Source of the DNA: MED-G116 sp038147495
Lineage (GTDB): Bacteria > Pseudomonadota > Alphaproteobacteria > Puniceispirillales > Puniceispirillaceae
Length of the DNA: 64,000 nucleotides
NCBI GenBank assembly: GCA_038147495.1
Contig: JAYQTT010000012.1
Coordinates: 1-64,000 of the forward strand
Direction: 5' to 3'
Shown here: positions 54,344 through 62,838 of the stretch, one piece after another
How positions within the stretch are numbered: position 1 is the first letter of the stretch
Layout: each line of letters begins with the position of its first letter
Translations under genes and position numbers: made by a program
The notes under the pieces: generated by a model
Database searches by the model: none
What the model was told of the DNA's origin: nothing
The model's input: the letters and a program-made list of their open reading frames with translations, nothing else

Positions 54344-55540
54344 ATGCGCCGGCTATTAAAGTATGTGATCGTTTGCTCGTTTGCAGCAGCCTCTGCCAAC
54401 GCCTTTGCGGGCGGCATGCCAAGTAATGGCACTGACGGTGAAACAGACGGCGCTGGCACAGAATCAGCCACCACAGCCTCAACAAATGGGGCCGGAACTT
54501 CTGCATCTACAAATACGACAGGCACCTCTGGTGCATCAGGCACTTCTGGCGCTACTGCTGCAAATGACACGGCAAGCACCTCTTCATCCGGATCAGGCTC
54601 TGCAAGCGGCGGTGTTGATCAAGGCAATGTTGAAACCGGCGCATTTGTGGCGATAGAAGATGACCCGCTTATTGTTGATGCATCGTCAATCATGGATGGC
54701 GATGGCGTTGGCACCATTCAGGTCCAGTGGCAATCATCGGTTGATGGCGTTAATTGGCTCAACCTCACCGGCGAGATAAGACAATCCTTCACCCCGCGTG
54801 AAGAGCATGTCGGCAAACGCCTCCGGGTTGAACTGTCATATGTCGATGGTCAGGGCAATCTTGAGACGATTACCAGCCCTGCCTCCAGCCCGGTTCAGAA
54901 CGTCAATGACAAACCAACCGGGGCACCCCAGCTTATCGGTCTGGCGCAAGAAGGCGACGCGCTCAAGGTTGATACAAGCATGATCGCCGATGAAGATGGC
55001 CTTGGCACCTATTCGGTCATCTGGCAACGCTCCAGTACAAAAACAGAATGGCAGGCCTATCCGCAGACAGTCGGCGGCCTCTTGCAGCTTGAGCAGAGCC
55101 ATGTCGGATATTCATATCGGGCTGTTGTTTCATATGTTGACAGCCATGGTACCAAAGAGATTCTCGTCACCAGCCCGTCAGAAACAGTGGCAAATGTTGA
55201 CGATGCGGTACAAGGTGAAGTCGTCCTCTCCGGTGAAGCTGCTGAGGGGCAAGTCATAACCGCAAGTACAGCCCGTATATCTGACGAGGACGGTATCGCC
55301 AGCATGTCAGTCGCTTGGGAAGCCTCGGTTGACGGGCGTAATTGGCGGGCCATTGAAACCGAAGCAACGACCCAGATTGCCCTGACGCAGGCCTTGGTAA
55401 ACCGTAAAATTCGTGCACGTGTTGCCGTTGTCGACAGCTTTGGCATTGAAACCGTGATTTTCAGCCAAGCCACAGACACGGTAAAAAATGTCAACAACAA
55501 GCCGGCTGGCACCATTTTTGTCAGGCGCGTTGGTGGTTAA
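54344..55540 (+). CDS. Secreted protein with three Ig-like repeats
   Basis: A 398-residue protein with a signal peptide (residues 1-22, cut near NAFAG). A Thr/Ser/Gly/Ala-rich linker spans about 25-90, then three repeats of exactly 98 residues: DG at 120-121, 218-219 and 316-317, and W at 129, 227 and 325. The repeats resemble the beta-sandwich modules ending in NVNDxPTG of large RTX/adhesin-like proteins. It stops just after a fourth NVNNKPAG junction, so the array may have been longer. No RTX nonapeptides or anchor are present. AGGAG lies seven bases before ATG 54344. Adhesion or matrix binding is an inference. Confidence 0.8.
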   Translation: MRRLLKYVIVCSFAAASANAFAGGMPSNGTDGETDGAGTESATTASTNGAGTSASTNTTGTSGASGTSGATAANDTASTSSSGSGSASGGVDQGNVETGAFVAIEDDPLIVDASSIMDGDGVGTIQVQWQSSVDGVNWLNLTGEIRQSFTPREEHVGKRLRVELSYVDGQGNLETITSPASSPVQNVNDKPTGAPQLIGLAQEGDALKVDTSMIADEDGLGTYSVIWQRSSTKTEWQAYPQTVGGLLQLEQSHVGYSYRAVVSYVDSHGTKEILVTSPSETVANVDDAVQGEVVLSGEAAEGQVITASTARISDEDGIASMSVAWEASVDGRNWRAIETEATTQIALTQALVNRKIRARVAVVDSFGIETVIFSQATDTVKNVNNKPAGTIFVRRVGG

Positions 55541-55585
55541 AAACACCTTCGTCCGGCTTTTGGACTATCTATAACACCTGAATCG

Positions 55586-55612
55586 AAAAAGAGGCCAAAT
55601 GGCCTCTTTTTT
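55586..55612 (+). terminator. Intrinsic terminator after the Ig-repeat gene
   Basis: Stem AAAGAGGCC/GGCCTCTTT with a four-base loop, then TTTTTT, 46 bases after the stop codon. Confidence 0.85.
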
Positions 55613-55796
55613 ATATTTTTTGGGATGGTTGCGTTTTTTTGCTTTGCGCATCGATTATTTCAGTACACACTATATCTCGTATGGATCAGCTGTTTTTACA
55701 TCTAGGTGTTGATAGCTTGAAGGAAGCCGACAAGGCTGTTTTGACCCCGCCATACGCCCTAACAACATCCCTATCCCTTTGCCGATGGAGCTCACC

Positions 55797-56087
55797 ATGC
55801 GTTTGACCGACCGTGAAAGCCGGCCGGAATGCAGTGTCATTCCGTTTCACCGACCAGAACAGCAGAAGGAAAATCTGACAACAACGAGCATTGCCGCCGT
55901 GATTGCCGTGACGATCCTTCATGAAAACCATGAATCGCCAGAGGACAAGTTACTGGAAATTATAGAAGCGTCCGGTGAGGCCGAGGTGTTGGATGCCGAA
56001 GATGCGGTAAATGAACTTGAATTTCTTGACGGCACCACAATGCCCATAGCCTGCAATGACAATGGAATAAGCATCGTTACCCATTGA
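55797..56087 (+). CDS. Small acidic protein of unknown function
   Basis: A 96-residue protein starting MRLTDRESRPECSVIPFH, with a GGAG site six bases before ATG 55797. The central segment TTTSIAAVIAVTILHENHE is mildly hydrophobic; the second half is strongly acidic (EIIEASGEAEVLDAEDAVNELEF). No cysteine motif, nucleotide motif or transmembrane span is clear. It stands alone between a terminator and the convergent bioY gene. I do not recognise a family. Confidence 0.55.
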   Translation: MRLTDRESRPECSVIPFHRPEQQKENLTTTSIAAVIAVTILHENHESPEDKLLEIIEASGEAEVLDAEDAVNELEFLDGTTMPIACNDNGISIVTH

Positions 56088-56094
56088 CGACCTG

Positions 56095-56134
56095 GAAAAA
56101 GGGCGGTGTCGGTCTTACCGAACCACCGCCCTCT
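56095..56134 (-). terminator. Intrinsic terminator after bioY
   Basis: A GC-rich hairpin with GGGCGGTG pairing CACCGCCC and an inner TCGGT/ACCGA stem. On the minus strand it is followed by TTTTTCC, fitting the end of bioY transcription; on the plus strand there is no U-tract. Confidence 0.7.
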
Positions 56135-56189
56135 GATCGTTCTTCAGGCAGACCGACAAGATTGTGCCAGCCTGCCCTGTGCTACGGCT

Positions 56190-56813
56190 TTACTTGCCTG
56201 TAAATTTTTGTACCGCACGCCACGCCGCTGGCATCGCGAACGCCGCAATCAGGATCTTGAGCATATCCCCATACAGGAACGGCAGCACACCACCGGCAAT
56301 CGCCTTTTCAAGCCCAATCAGGCTCTGCAGCCATGCAACACCGCATGCATAGATCACCAGATTGCCAAGGACCATCGCGATAACGGTTCCGGTGATGGTC
56401 CGTCCCATCCCGCGCACCGCCAGCATCCCCACAGTGAAGGCCGCCACAACGAAGCCAAACAGATACCCGCCGGTAAACCCGACAAGCACGGGCCAACCAG
56501 CCTTGCCTCCGGAGAAGACCGGCAAACCCAAAGCCCCCTCAAGCAGATAGGCAACAACGGTAACAGCTCCAAGAACCGGTCCATAGGCCATGCCAATCAA
56601 CAGGATCATCAACGTCTGGCCGGTAACAGGAACTGGGTACCATGGCACCTCAATCTGCGCAGACAGGCCGATGAGAGCCGATCCAACCAAAATCAGGAAT
56701 AATTTTGACAATGAGTCCAGCAACCGATCATCGGCAAATCGCCGCGGCATCGCCGCACTAACCAGCGTTGCAATATCAGGTTTTGGATTAAGTGTGTTGT
56801 CTTCGCTTTTCAT
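56190..56813 (-). CDS. bioY: BioY biotin transporter substrate-binding component
   Basis: A 207-residue six-helix membrane protein of the BioY family. QIEVPWYPVPVTGQTLMILLIG near residue 52 and GLPVFSGGKAGWPVLVGFTGGYLFGF near 100 are the family marks, described here in part. BioY binds biotin and can work with ECF ATPase subunits or alone; no bioM/bioN is nearby. The long hydrophilic N-terminus (about 30 residues) is unusual but typical of some alphaproteobacteria. ATG 56813 has GGGTGAAACC before it. No BioR box was recognised. Confidence 0.93.
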   Translation of the reverse strand: MKSEDNTLNPKPDIATLVSAAMPRRFADDRLLDSLSKLFLILVGSALIGLSAQIEVPWYPVPVTGQTLMILLIGMAYGPVLGAVTVVAYLLEGALGLPVFSGGKAGWPVLVGFTGGYLFGFVVAAFTVGMLAVRGMGRTITGTVIAMVLGNLVIYACGVAWLQSLIGLEKAIAGGVLPFLYGDMLKILIAAFAMPAAWRAVQKFTGK

Positions 56814-56969
56814 GGTTTCACCCTGTGCTGTAACGCATAATCTCTCCTGCCCAATGTACGGATATCCATCGGTGTGACAAGAAAATAACAAAAACTGCAA
56901 GATTTTGCCGGACAGCGCGGGCAGATTCGACTATATGTTGCGCCCATAAAGGATTGCACTCTGCTGCTC

Positions 56970-57055
56970 CCGGTCACTGGTTACCGGCACTCGCGCAGAT
57001 GTGACCAAATCCGCGATCTCAACCGGGCGGGCCAATCACGGTCTGCATACAGACC
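56970..57055 (+). promoter_or_regulatory. Structured leader upstream of the purine permease
   Basis: Two hairpins lie in the 5' region: CCGGT/ACCGG (56970-56987) and GGTCTG/CAGACC with a CATA loop (57040-57055), the second ending 19 bases before the start codon. This could be an RNA switch or simple secondary structure; it fits no purine or xanthine riboswitch consensus that I know. Confidence 0.35.
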
Positions 57056-57074
57056 TGACAGATTGGAAGAGTCC

Positions 57075-58364
57075 ATGGACAGTTTCTTTGGCGTTTCGCG
57101 CAATGCCAGCTCCTATCGCAAGGAAATCTTTGCGGGCGTTGGCACATTTTTGACAATGGCGTTCATCATCGCGGTAAATCCGATGTTTCTTGCGGATGCC
57201 GGTATTCCGTTTGCCGCGGGCTTTATGGCAACGATATTGGCAACAGTGATTGGCACCCTGATCATGGGACTATGGGCCAACTGGCCTGTGGCGGTGGCGC
57301 CGGGCATGGGGCTGAATGCCTATTTCGCCTATGGGCTGGTGCTTGGCCAGCAATTCAGCTGGCAGCAGGCGCTTGCTGCCGTTTTTGTGGCGTCCGTGCT
57401 GTTCTTTCTATTCTCGCTCAGCCGCGCGCGAAGCTGGCTCATTGGTGCCATCCCGCGCGATTTGCAGGCGGGCATCACCGCCGGTATCGGCCTGTTCCTT
57501 GTGATGATCGGCTTGCAGGGCATGGGCGTTGTCGCCGACGACCCTGACACCTTATTGCGGCTCGGGGCGATCAATACGCCGCAAATGCTACTTGGCCTTG
57601 CCGGATTAATGGTCATGGCCGGGCTTGCCGCCCGCGGCATCCGAGGTGGTGTTCTGCTCACCATTCTTGGGTTGAGTGCGATTGGCTGGGGTTCCGGCCT
57701 TGCCGAATTTGGCGGCGTCTTTGGCACGCCACCTGTGGCAAGTGCCGCCTTCTCGCTGGATTTCTCACAACTGGCCAGCTTTGGATTCCTGTCAGTGGTC
57801 TTTGTTTTGTTCTTCCTCGATTTCTTTGACACAACGGGAACACTCACGGGGATTGCAGGCATCGCCGGTAAACGCAAAGAAGATGGGCACATTGAGAATC
57901 TCGATCGCGCGGTTCTTGCCGATACCGGTGCCAGCATCGTTGGCAGCCTGCTTGGTACGTCCAGCATGACAACCTATCTGGAGAGCGCCACCGGCATTCG
58001 CGATGGTGGGCGCACCGGCCTGACCGCGGTGACTGTTGCCGCGCTGTTCCTTGGCTGTCTGTTTCTTGAGCCTTTGTTCTCATCAATTCCGGCCTTTGCC
58101 ACCGCTCCGGCTCTGGTATTTGTGGGCGCAGGCTTCTTGGCGCCTTTGCGAAACCTCGACTGGGAAGATGTGACGGTTGGCGTGCCGGTCATGTTGATGG
58201 CCATCCTCATGCCGCTCACATTTTCCATCGCCGCCGGGATCGCGATTGGATTTCTGGCTTATGTGCTGATTCATGTGTTGGCCGGCGGCTGGCAGAAGAT
58301 CAATGCCGGCACCTGGGTCATTACGGTTTTTGGCTGTTTGTGGCTGGCGGCATCGACATTATAG
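57075..58364 (+). CDS. NCS2 family purine permease (AzgA-like)
   Basis: A 429-residue transporter of the AzgA/NCS2 group for adenine, guanine or hypoxanthine. Characteristic stretches are EIFAGVGTFLTMAFIIAVNP near residue 17, VAPGMGLNAYFAYG near 78, FLDFFDTTGTLTGIAG near 245 and GTSSMTTYLESATGI near 295, which carry the substrate-contact residues. Which purine is favoured is not predictable. ATG 57075 has GGAAGAG directly upstream. It converges on the thiamine kinase gene with a 12-base gap. Confidence 0.93.
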   Translation: MDSFFGVSRNASSYRKEIFAGVGTFLTMAFIIAVNPMFLADAGIPFAAGFMATILATVIGTLIMGLWANWPVAVAPGMGLNAYFAYGLVLGQQFSWQQALAAVFVASVLFFLFSLSRARSWLIGAIPRDLQAGITAGIGLFLVMIGLQGMGVVADDPDTLLRLGAINTPQMLLGLAGLMVMAGLAARGIRGGVLLTILGLSAIGWGSGLAEFGGVFGTPPVASAAFSLDFSQLASFGFLSVVFVLFFLDFFDTTGTLTGIAGIAGKRKEDGHIENLDRAVLADTGASIVGSLLGTSSMTTYLESATGIRDGGRTGLTAVTVAALFLGCLFLEPLFSSIPAFATAPALVFVGAGFLAPLRNLDWEDVTVGVPVMLMAILMPLTFSIAAGIAIGFLAYVLIHVLAGGWQKINAGTWVITVFGCLWLAASTL

Positions 58365-58376
58365 GCCGCCATGCCC

Positions 58377-59060
58377 TCACCCCTCTTCGATGACGGCTTG
58401 CAACATCCTTGGAAGCATCTCCAACGGCGTGATCACAGCATAGCCGTCACCCGTTGCGGCGGTAATGGATATATCAGGATCGGTCACCTCGTTTGAGGTG
58501 CCGATCAACTGGCCGGGCGCCATGGCAAGGCCATCAAGCGGCCAGCGCAGACCGGTCGAGGCATGAAAGGGCTGGTGGCCGAGCGGCCACACCGACAGGC
58601 GCGTCCCGGCGGGCATTGACGCCGCAAAATTACCCTGCACACGCAACAAAATATCAGTTGTTCCGACAAGCAGAACCGGCCTGTCATGCGGCAACCGCAT
58701 CAAGGTGTGAATTGCCGCCAGAGAGTGGTCCAGACGGGCTTCAAGAAACCCCAATCCAACGATGAGCGGTGCATCAATACGTGCAAGGCATTTTTCAAAG
58801 TCGGTATCGTCCTGACCGCGCAAATGAAGCGTGCTGACGCCATCCGGTATATTCACCGCAGATGAGAGCGAGTCCATATCGCCGATAATCGCTTCTGGCA
58901 CCCGGCCAAGTTGCAGCACCGTTGAGGCCCCGCCATCAGCGGCAATCAGCGGCCAATCATTTGGCAAGTTGGCGAGCGCGCGGTCAATCGGCACCGGTGA
59001 CGCGCCGACCAAAATCACCGGTTTCGTATAAGCAAGCATCTCTGAGGACATCGTCTGCAT
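58377..59060 (-). CDS. thiN: Thiamine diphosphokinase
   Basis: A 227-residue thiamine pyrophosphokinase that makes thiamine diphosphate from thiamine and ATP. IAADGGASTVLQLG near residue 40, AIIGDMDSL near 57, DDTDFEKCLA near 83 and ARLDHSLAAIHTL near 107 form the active site. The C-terminal substrate-binding domain is present. No TPP riboswitch is seen in front. Starts at 59060, 59051 or 59039 are all in frame. Confidence 0.94.
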   Translation of the reverse strand: MQTMSSEMLAYTKPVILVGASPVPIDRALANLPNDWPLIAADGGASTVLQLGRVPEAIIGDMDSLSSAVNIPDGVSTLHLRGQDDTDFEKCLARIDAPLIVGLGFLEARLDHSLAAIHTLMRLPHDRPVLLVGTTDILLRVQGNFAASMPAGTRLSVWPLGHQPFHASTGLRWPLDGLAMAPGQLIGTSNEVTDPDISITAATGDGYAVITPLEMLPRMLQAVIEEG

Positions 59061-59153
59061 CAGAGATTTGTGCCCAATTATGACAACAGTTGCAATGCTG
59101 TCTTGTCCCCTTGCCGCCGGCTTTTCCAGCCAACGCCTGTGGCATTTTCATGC

Positions 59154-59804
59154 CTATTGCTCACGAAACGCCACCGACAGTGATTTTTGGATCGGCGTCA
59201 TGATGTAGTTCATGATCGTCCGCTTGTCGCCAAGGATATCCACGGTCAACGGCATGCCGGCAACAATCTGGGGCTTTTTGTCAGATTTGGTGAATTCGGC
59301 TTTCGGGATGACAATCATCGTCTCATAGAAGGGCATCTGGTCTTCCGGCTGTGTGGTGTTATTGGCAACGCGTTCAACGACACCCATCAAGACACCATAG
59401 CGAGACGGGTCATAGGCCGAGAGGGATATACGCGCGATCTGGCCAGGCTTTACCGATGCCACCTTCTGTGGCGGAATTTGCGCACGCACCAGCAACGCCG
59501 CTTCCGCCGGAGCAATATCTGCCAGAACAGATCCAGCCTGCACAACGGCGCCGCGTGTCTTGATATGAACAGCAGACACCGTTCCAGACAGCGGAGCGCG
59601 GATTTCAGCGTGGCGTACCTTGCCCTGAAGCGCGTCCTTTCGCGACAGGAATTGCGCGGCCTTGGTTTGTATTTCAACCAGATTTGCCGCGGCTTCAGCA
59701 CGGAAATTGGCTTCAACGGCATCCATCTCGGCAATTTTTCCGGCAAGATCAGACCGCCGCGCCGAACCAAACAGGCCGCTTTCCAGCTTGGAAGCACCCA
59801 CCAT
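59154..59804 (-). pseudogene. HlyD-family membrane fusion protein, 5'-truncated remnant
   Basis: About 216 codons of the C-terminal half of a type I secretion adaptor: coiled-coil residues, the lipoyl/hybrid motif RAPLSGTVSAVHIKTRGAVVQAG and the VKPGQIARISLSAYDPSRYG region, ending IMTPIQKSLSVAFREQ. The usual N-terminal membrane anchor and first half (about 200 residues) are missing; upstream sequence loses family similarity near 59800, 100 bases before trmL. The gene has no believable start. No ABC or TolC partner is nearby. It looks like the leftover of a deleted secretion locus. Confidence 0.82.
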
Positions 59805-59905
59805 ATGATGTTTAATGGCGTGAGGGAACACGCGTGGGCACTGATAGCGCCAGTGGCCGATAATCGCCACGCCTCAATTTTGATCTGCCGCCAGCATTTG
59901 ACCGC

Positions 59906-60406
59906 ATGTTTGACATCATCCTCTATTCACCGCAAATTCCGCCGAATACCGGTAACATCATCAGGCTGTGTGCCAACACCGGCGCGCGGTTGCATCTGAT
60001 CCGGCCGCTTGGTTTTGACCTCGATATGAAAGCGGTGCGTCGGGCTGGGCTCGATTATCATGAGATGGCGCGTGTCGAAACGCATGACAATCTCACAGAC
60101 TGCTTGGCTGCGCTGTCACCTCCAGCCTTATTCGCCGTGACCAAATTTGCCGCGCAAAGCTATGTCACCCCGCGCTATCAGGCGGGCACCGCATTTCTGT
60201 TCGGTGCCGAGACAACGGGCTTGCCGGACGAGATACATACCATGCTTAAAGATGAGCAAAAAATTCATCTTCCCATGTGCGCCGGAAACCGTAGCCTGAA
60301 TCTGAGCAATGCCGCCTCGATTGTGCTTTATGAGGCGTGGCGGCAATGTGAATTTGCAGGACATGATCGCATCGCCCACATACCACCATCAGACGAAGGC
60401 CAGTAA
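59906..60406 (+). CDS. trmL: tRNA (cytidine-34-2'-O)-methyltransferase
   Basis: A 166-residue SPOUT enzyme that 2'-O-methylates the wobble base of tRNA-Leu isoacceptors. The three knot motifs are PPNTGNIIRLCANTG near residue 11, FLFGAETTGLPDEI near 95 and NRSLNLSNAASIVLYEAWRQ near 130. One natural substrate class, tRNA-Leu(CAA), is encoded at 42.6 kb. It starts an apparent plus-strand run with the MBL hydrolase five bases behind it. Confidence 0.95.
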   Translation: MFDIILYSPQIPPNTGNIIRLCANTGARLHLIRPLGFDLDMKAVRRAGLDYHEMARVETHDNLTDCLAALSPPALFAVTKFAAQSYVTPRYQAGTAFLFGAETTGLPDEIHTMLKDEQKIHLPMCAGNRSLNLSNAASIVLYEAWRQCEFAGHDRIAHIPPSDEGQ

Positions 60407-60411
60407 ATTTC

Positions 60412-61428
60412 ATGAAGTCCTTGATGCGTCCATTCGAACTCGCCCCTCCGACCGCCGGCAATATTCATGACCTTTTTGACGACCTTGTGTGGTTCAGGTT
60501 TTCCCTGCCGTTTCGCCTTGACCATATCAACCTTTATGCGTTGCGTACCGATGATGGTTGGTTGCTGATCGATTGCGGCATCAATGCCCAGAGCAATGCT
60601 GTGCAATGGCCGCCCATTCTCGAAAAACTTCGGGCCAAGGCACCCATTGCCGGAATTATCATCTCGCATTATCACGCCGACCACATAGGCTATGCTGGCC
60701 AGCTGGCCCGGATTACCAGCGCACCGGTGATGATTGGCCGGACCGAATATGATCACGCCATGCAAACTTACGCCCTGAGTGACGCAGAGTCAGGAGAGAT
60801 TGCTGGCAACGCCTATCTGAATTTCGGCTTTGATGATGAGACAGTGGCGCGCAAACGCGCAGGCGGTAATTTCTATCGCACGCTGGTTGGCGAATTGCCC
60901 GATGCAAAGATTATCGAGCCGGGTCATGTTTTCACCACCGTTTCCGGCAGCTGGGAGGTGCGCTTTGATGCAGGCCATTCCCCAGGACATATGAGCCTGA
61001 CAGACACCGCCCGCGGGCTGTTCATTGGCATTGATTTTCTGTTGCCGCGGATTTCGCCGAATATTTCGGTCAGTTTGCAAAACCCCGATGAGGATGTTCT
61101 GGCCGACTATCTTGCCTATCTTCATGAGATGCTATCGCTGGACAATGACTGGCTTGTTCTTCCCGGGCATGATTGGCCCTATTCTGGCGGCGGCGCCCGC
61201 GCATCAGAACTGATTGACCATCACAATGCTCGGCTGCAAACACTTCTTGATGCCAGCCAGAATCTGACAACAAAACAGGCGATTGATATCCTGTTTCCAT
61301 TTCGTCTGAATGATCATGAAATGCATTTTGCCAGCGGTGAAGCGCGCGCCCATCTAAATCATCTCGTGACGATCGGCAAAATGGTTCGCGAGACAAAAGA
61401 TGGCGTTGCACTATTCCGGCATCGTTGA
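60412..61428 (+). CDS. MBL-fold metallohydrolase
   Basis: A 338-residue metallo-beta-lactamase fold hydrolase. ISHYHADHIGYAG near residue 84 is the HxHxDH metal motif; later ligands are in DAGHSPGHMSLTD near 186 and LVLPGHDWPYSGGGA near 245. This class includes glyoxalase II-like and quorum-quenching-like enzymes, but I cannot pick a substrate. It begins five bases after trmL. Confidence 0.88.
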   Translation: MKSLMRPFELAPPTAGNIHDLFDDLVWFRFSLPFRLDHINLYALRTDDGWLLIDCGINAQSNAVQWPPILEKLRAKAPIAGIIISHYHADHIGYAGQLARITSAPVMIGRTEYDHAMQTYALSDAESGEIAGNAYLNFGFDDETVARKRAGGNFYRTLVGELPDAKIIEPGHVFTTVSGSWEVRFDAGHSPGHMSLTDTARGLFIGIDFLLPRISPNISVSLQNPDEDVLADYLAYLHEMLSLDNDWLVLPGHDWPYSGGGARASELIDHHNARLQTLLDASQNLTTKQAIDILFPFRLNDHEMHFASGEARAHLNHLVTIGKMVRETKDGVALFRHR

Positions 61429-61512
61429 ACGTCACGCAACAATTGACTTGGACGCAGCAAAGCGGCACAAAACACCCCATGCCCAATACAGATATTCAGG
61501 AAGGGTAGACTG

Positions 61513-62811
61513 ATGAGCGGTGACTACAAATTCGATACGCTGAGCCTGCATGCAGGTCATGTGCCTGATCCTGTGCATGGCTCCCGCGCGGTACCGATTC
61601 ACCAGACCACATCCTATGTGTTCAAAGACAGTGAACATGCCGCCGCACTGTATAACATGGAGCTTGGCGGGCATTTATATACGCGTATTTCAAACCCGAC
61701 CGTTGCCGTACTTGAACAACGCGTTGCCGCGCTTGATGGCGGTGTGGCCGCAACTGCCACCGCATCGGGAATGGCCGCGCTTGCAACAACAGTGATGACG
61801 ATTTGCTCTTCCGGTGATCATATTGTCGCGTCATCACGTATGTATGGGGCGAATATCAATCTGCTGGAAAACACCCTGCCGCGCTTTGGCATCACGACCA
61901 GCTTTGCCGCGCCGGATGATCTTGATGCGATCAAGGCGGCAATCCAGCCGAATACAAAGCTGATCTTTGGTGAGGTGATCGGCAACCCGGGCCTTGATGT
62001 GATGGATGTTGAGGCGGTGGCCGCCATCGCCGCAGAGGCAGGCGTGCCCTTGATGCTTGATTGCACCTTCAACACACCATGGCTTCTCAAACCCCTGGAA
62101 TTGGGAGCCAATATTATCATTCACTCGCTGACCAAATGGATGGGGGGACACGGTATCGCCATTGGCGGCGCGGTGGTTGATGGTGGCAATTTTGACTGGG
62201 CGCAGAATGATAAATTCCCGACCATTGCCGGACCGCATTACGCGATGAACGGGATCAATTTTTATGAAGAATTCGGCCCCGCGGCCTTTACCGCAAAGTT
62301 CCGCGCCGAAGGCATGTATAATTTTGGCCCGTCAATGTCCCCGACCAATGCCTTCCACATTCTTCAGGGCCTTGAGACCCTGCCATTGCGCATGCAGCGC
62401 CATATGGACAACACCATGGCGCTTCTTGACTTTCTTTCGGGGCATGATGCGGTGGCGTGGGTTCGCCATCCCAATTTGCCGGACCATCCAAGCCATGAAC
62501 TGGTCAAGCGGATGTTGCCGCGCGGGGCAGGATCAATCATTGTCTTTGGCCTGAAAGGTGGGCGCGACGCCGGCAAAGCCTTCATCGAGGCGGTTGAACT
62601 GGCCTCGCATCTTGCCAATGTGGGTGATGCAAAGACATTGGTGATTCACCCCGCCAGCACCACCCATTCGCATATTTCTGCCGATGCCATGCGCGAGGGT
62701 GGACTTTCCGACGATATGATCCGTCTGTCGGTCGGATTGGAAGATGTCAAAGACATCATCGCCGATTTCGAACAGGGATTTCGTGCCGCCGCAAAGGCCA
62801 TCAAGGCCTAG
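61513..62811 (+). CDS. metY: O-acetylhomoserine sulfhydrylase/aminocarboxypropyltransferase
   Basis: A 432-residue PLP enzyme of the Cys/Met metabolism family that makes homocysteine from O-acetylhomoserine and sulfide. PLP-site features are SNPTVAVLEQRVAALDGG near residue 57, TASGMAAL near 78 and the lysine in IIHSLTKWMGGHGIAIGG near 205. The start has GGAAGGG upstream. No SAM riboswitch could be confirmed in the 84-base leader. The hydrolase gene follows 27 bases later. Confidence 0.93.
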   Translation: MSGDYKFDTLSLHAGHVPDPVHGSRAVPIHQTTSYVFKDSEHAAALYNMELGGHLYTRISNPTVAVLEQRVAALDGGVAATATASGMAALATTVMTICSSGDHIVASSRMYGANINLLENTLPRFGITTSFAAPDDLDAIKAAIQPNTKLIFGEVIGNPGLDVMDVEAVAAIAAEAGVPLMLDCTFNTPWLLKPLELGANIIIHSLTKWMGGHGIAIGGAVVDGGNFDWAQNDKFPTIAGPHYAMNGINFYEEFGPAAFTAKFRAEGMYNFGPSMSPTNAFHILQGLETLPLRMQRHMDNTMALLDFLSGHDAVAWVRHPNLPDHPSHELVKRMLPRGAGSIIVFGLKGGRDAGKAFIEAVELASHLANVGDAKTLVIHPASTTHSHISADAMREGGLSDDMIRLSVGLEDVKDIIADFEQGFRAAAKAIKA

Positions 62812-62838
62812 CAGACTGGATCAGGGAGACGTTTTGCC

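Noticed and set aside
58365..58376. Shared terminator between the NCS2 permease and thiN
   Set aside because: Only 12 bases separate the stop codons and no hairpin is present there.
61429..61512. SAM-II or SAM-V riboswitch before metY
   Set aside because: The leader is short and I could not lay out the pseudoknot core; a covariance search would be needed to claim it.
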